Part shown: in pieces, positions 5,936 through 6,095 of the stretch
Position numbering within the stretch: position 1 is the first letter of the stretch
Layout of the letters: each line of letters opens with the position of its first letter
Source of the DNA: Firm-04 sp946413695
Lineage (GTDB): Bacteria > Bacillota > Clostridia > Oscillospirales > Ruminococcaceae
Assembly (NCBI GenBank): GCA_946413695.1
Contig: CAMKLV010000124.1
Coordinates: forward strand, 1-6,095
Reading direction: 5' to 3'
Length of the DNA stretch: 6,095 nucleotides
The notes under the pieces: model-generated
Databases searched by the model: none
What the model was told of the DNA's origin: nothing
What the model saw: the letters and a program-made list of their open reading frames with translations, nothing else
Program-made: the position numbers and the translations under genes

Positions 5936-6002
5936 CGGAACGTCAATATAAAAGTTTTGATCAAACTTTTTCACCGCGCCGTGCGCGGCTCCGTATTGCT
6001 AA
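5936..6002. repeat. Structured direct repeat, copy 1
   Basis: This 67-bp unit begins CGGAACGTC 7 nt after the recJ stop and ends at TTGCTAA. It recurs 93 bp later with one difference. It contains an AT-rich stem-loop followed by a GC-rich one (CCGCGC, loop CGT, GCGCGG at 5974-5988). No ORF with family features lies in it. It looks like an intergenic repeat family rather than coding DNA. Confidence 0.93.
5950..5971 (+). terminator. Candidate weak terminator of recJ within repeat copy 1
   Basis: AAAAGTTT (5950-5957) pairs with AAACTTTT (5963-5970) over the loop TGATC, and the 3' arm runs into five T (5967-5971). It is the first hairpin after the recJ stop and may end the transcript. The stem is all A/T except one G-C pair, so efficiency should be low. 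It is nearly symmetrical and could act on both strands. The same structure recurs at 6043-6064. Confidence 0.45.
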
Positions 6003-6006
6003 AGCA

Positions 6007-6033
6007 TTCCGGTTACGCATAGCACTGCCGGAA
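6007..6033. repeat. Inverted repeat at the junction of the two repeat copies
   Basis: TTCCGG (6007-6012) and CCGGAA (6028-6033) are inverted around 15 nt, and TGCTA (5997-6001) and TAGCA (6020-6024) form a second, overlapping inverted pair. The right arm of the first reaches into copy 2, so the spacer between copies is itself structured and is probably part of the repeating unit. Short arms make this less certain than the direct repeat. Confidence 0.45.
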
Positions 6034-6095
6034 CGTCAATATAAAAGTTTTGATCAAACTTTTTCACCGCGCTGTGCGCGGCTCCGTATTGCTAA
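6029..6095. repeat. Structured direct repeat, copy 2 (reaches window end)
   Basis: This copy matches copy 1 at 66 of 67 positions with an offset of 93 bp. The single change, C5980 to T6073, falls in the loop of the GC-rich hairpin (CCGCGC-TGT-GCGCGG, 6067-6081), so both stems are intact. The array may continue beyond the window, so the copy number is unknown. Confidence 0.93.

Noticed and set aside
5371..5964. Minus-strand open frame of 197 codons opposite the recJ 3' end
   Set aside because: Arginine/leucine/histidine-rich shadow of recJ with no domain features; its start lies within the downstream repeat.
5936..6095. CRISPR array
   Set aside because: Only two copies with 67-bp repeats and a 26-bp, partly palindromic linker; wrong dimensions, and no cas gene nearby.

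Overview
The window looks like ordinary chromosomal sequence from a moderately GC-rich Gram-positive bacterium, most likely a Clostridia/Ruminococcaceae-type gut Firmicute. The reasons are strong AGGAGG-type ribosome binding sites, consensus sigma-A promoters including extended -10 types, a lipobox lipoprotein, a RecJ with the long C-terminal extension seen in Firmicutes, and a two-TM Wzz-like protein. The genus is an inference from style, not from a marker gene.

Layout: three minus-strand genes form one probable operon, read from about 1916 down to 78. They are a helical, TPR-like protein of unknown function (972-1847), a small secreted lipoprotein (567-950) and a pyridoxamine 5'-phosphate oxidase-like flavin-binding protein (78-554). 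A near-consensus promoter (TTGACA, 17 bp, TATGAT) drives them. Past the last stop codon lies a cluster of hairpins at the window edge (2-74).

A 341-bp divergent intergenic region (1848-2188) holds that promoter, an unexplained terminator-like hairpin (1979-2007) and a plus-strand extended -10 promoter. The plus-strand promoter serves a Wzz-type polysaccharide co-polymerase-like membrane protein (2189-3727), a single-gene unit closed by a strong intrinsic terminator (3736-3774). A second promoter of the same design, with an inverted repeat over its -35 box, precedes recJ (3883-5928), which starts at TTG. After recJ, two nearly identical 67-bp units with 93-bp spacing run to the window end, each carrying two hairpins.

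The genes do not form an obvious pathway: recJ is DNA repair, the Wzz-like protein is envelope polysaccharide, and the minus-strand operon is of unknown purpose. I see no phage, transposase, CRISPR, toxin-antitoxin or defence system. The least explained items are the structured repeats after recJ, the orphan Wzz-like gene, the conserved-looking C-terminus of the helical protein, and the hairpin stranded between divergent promoters.
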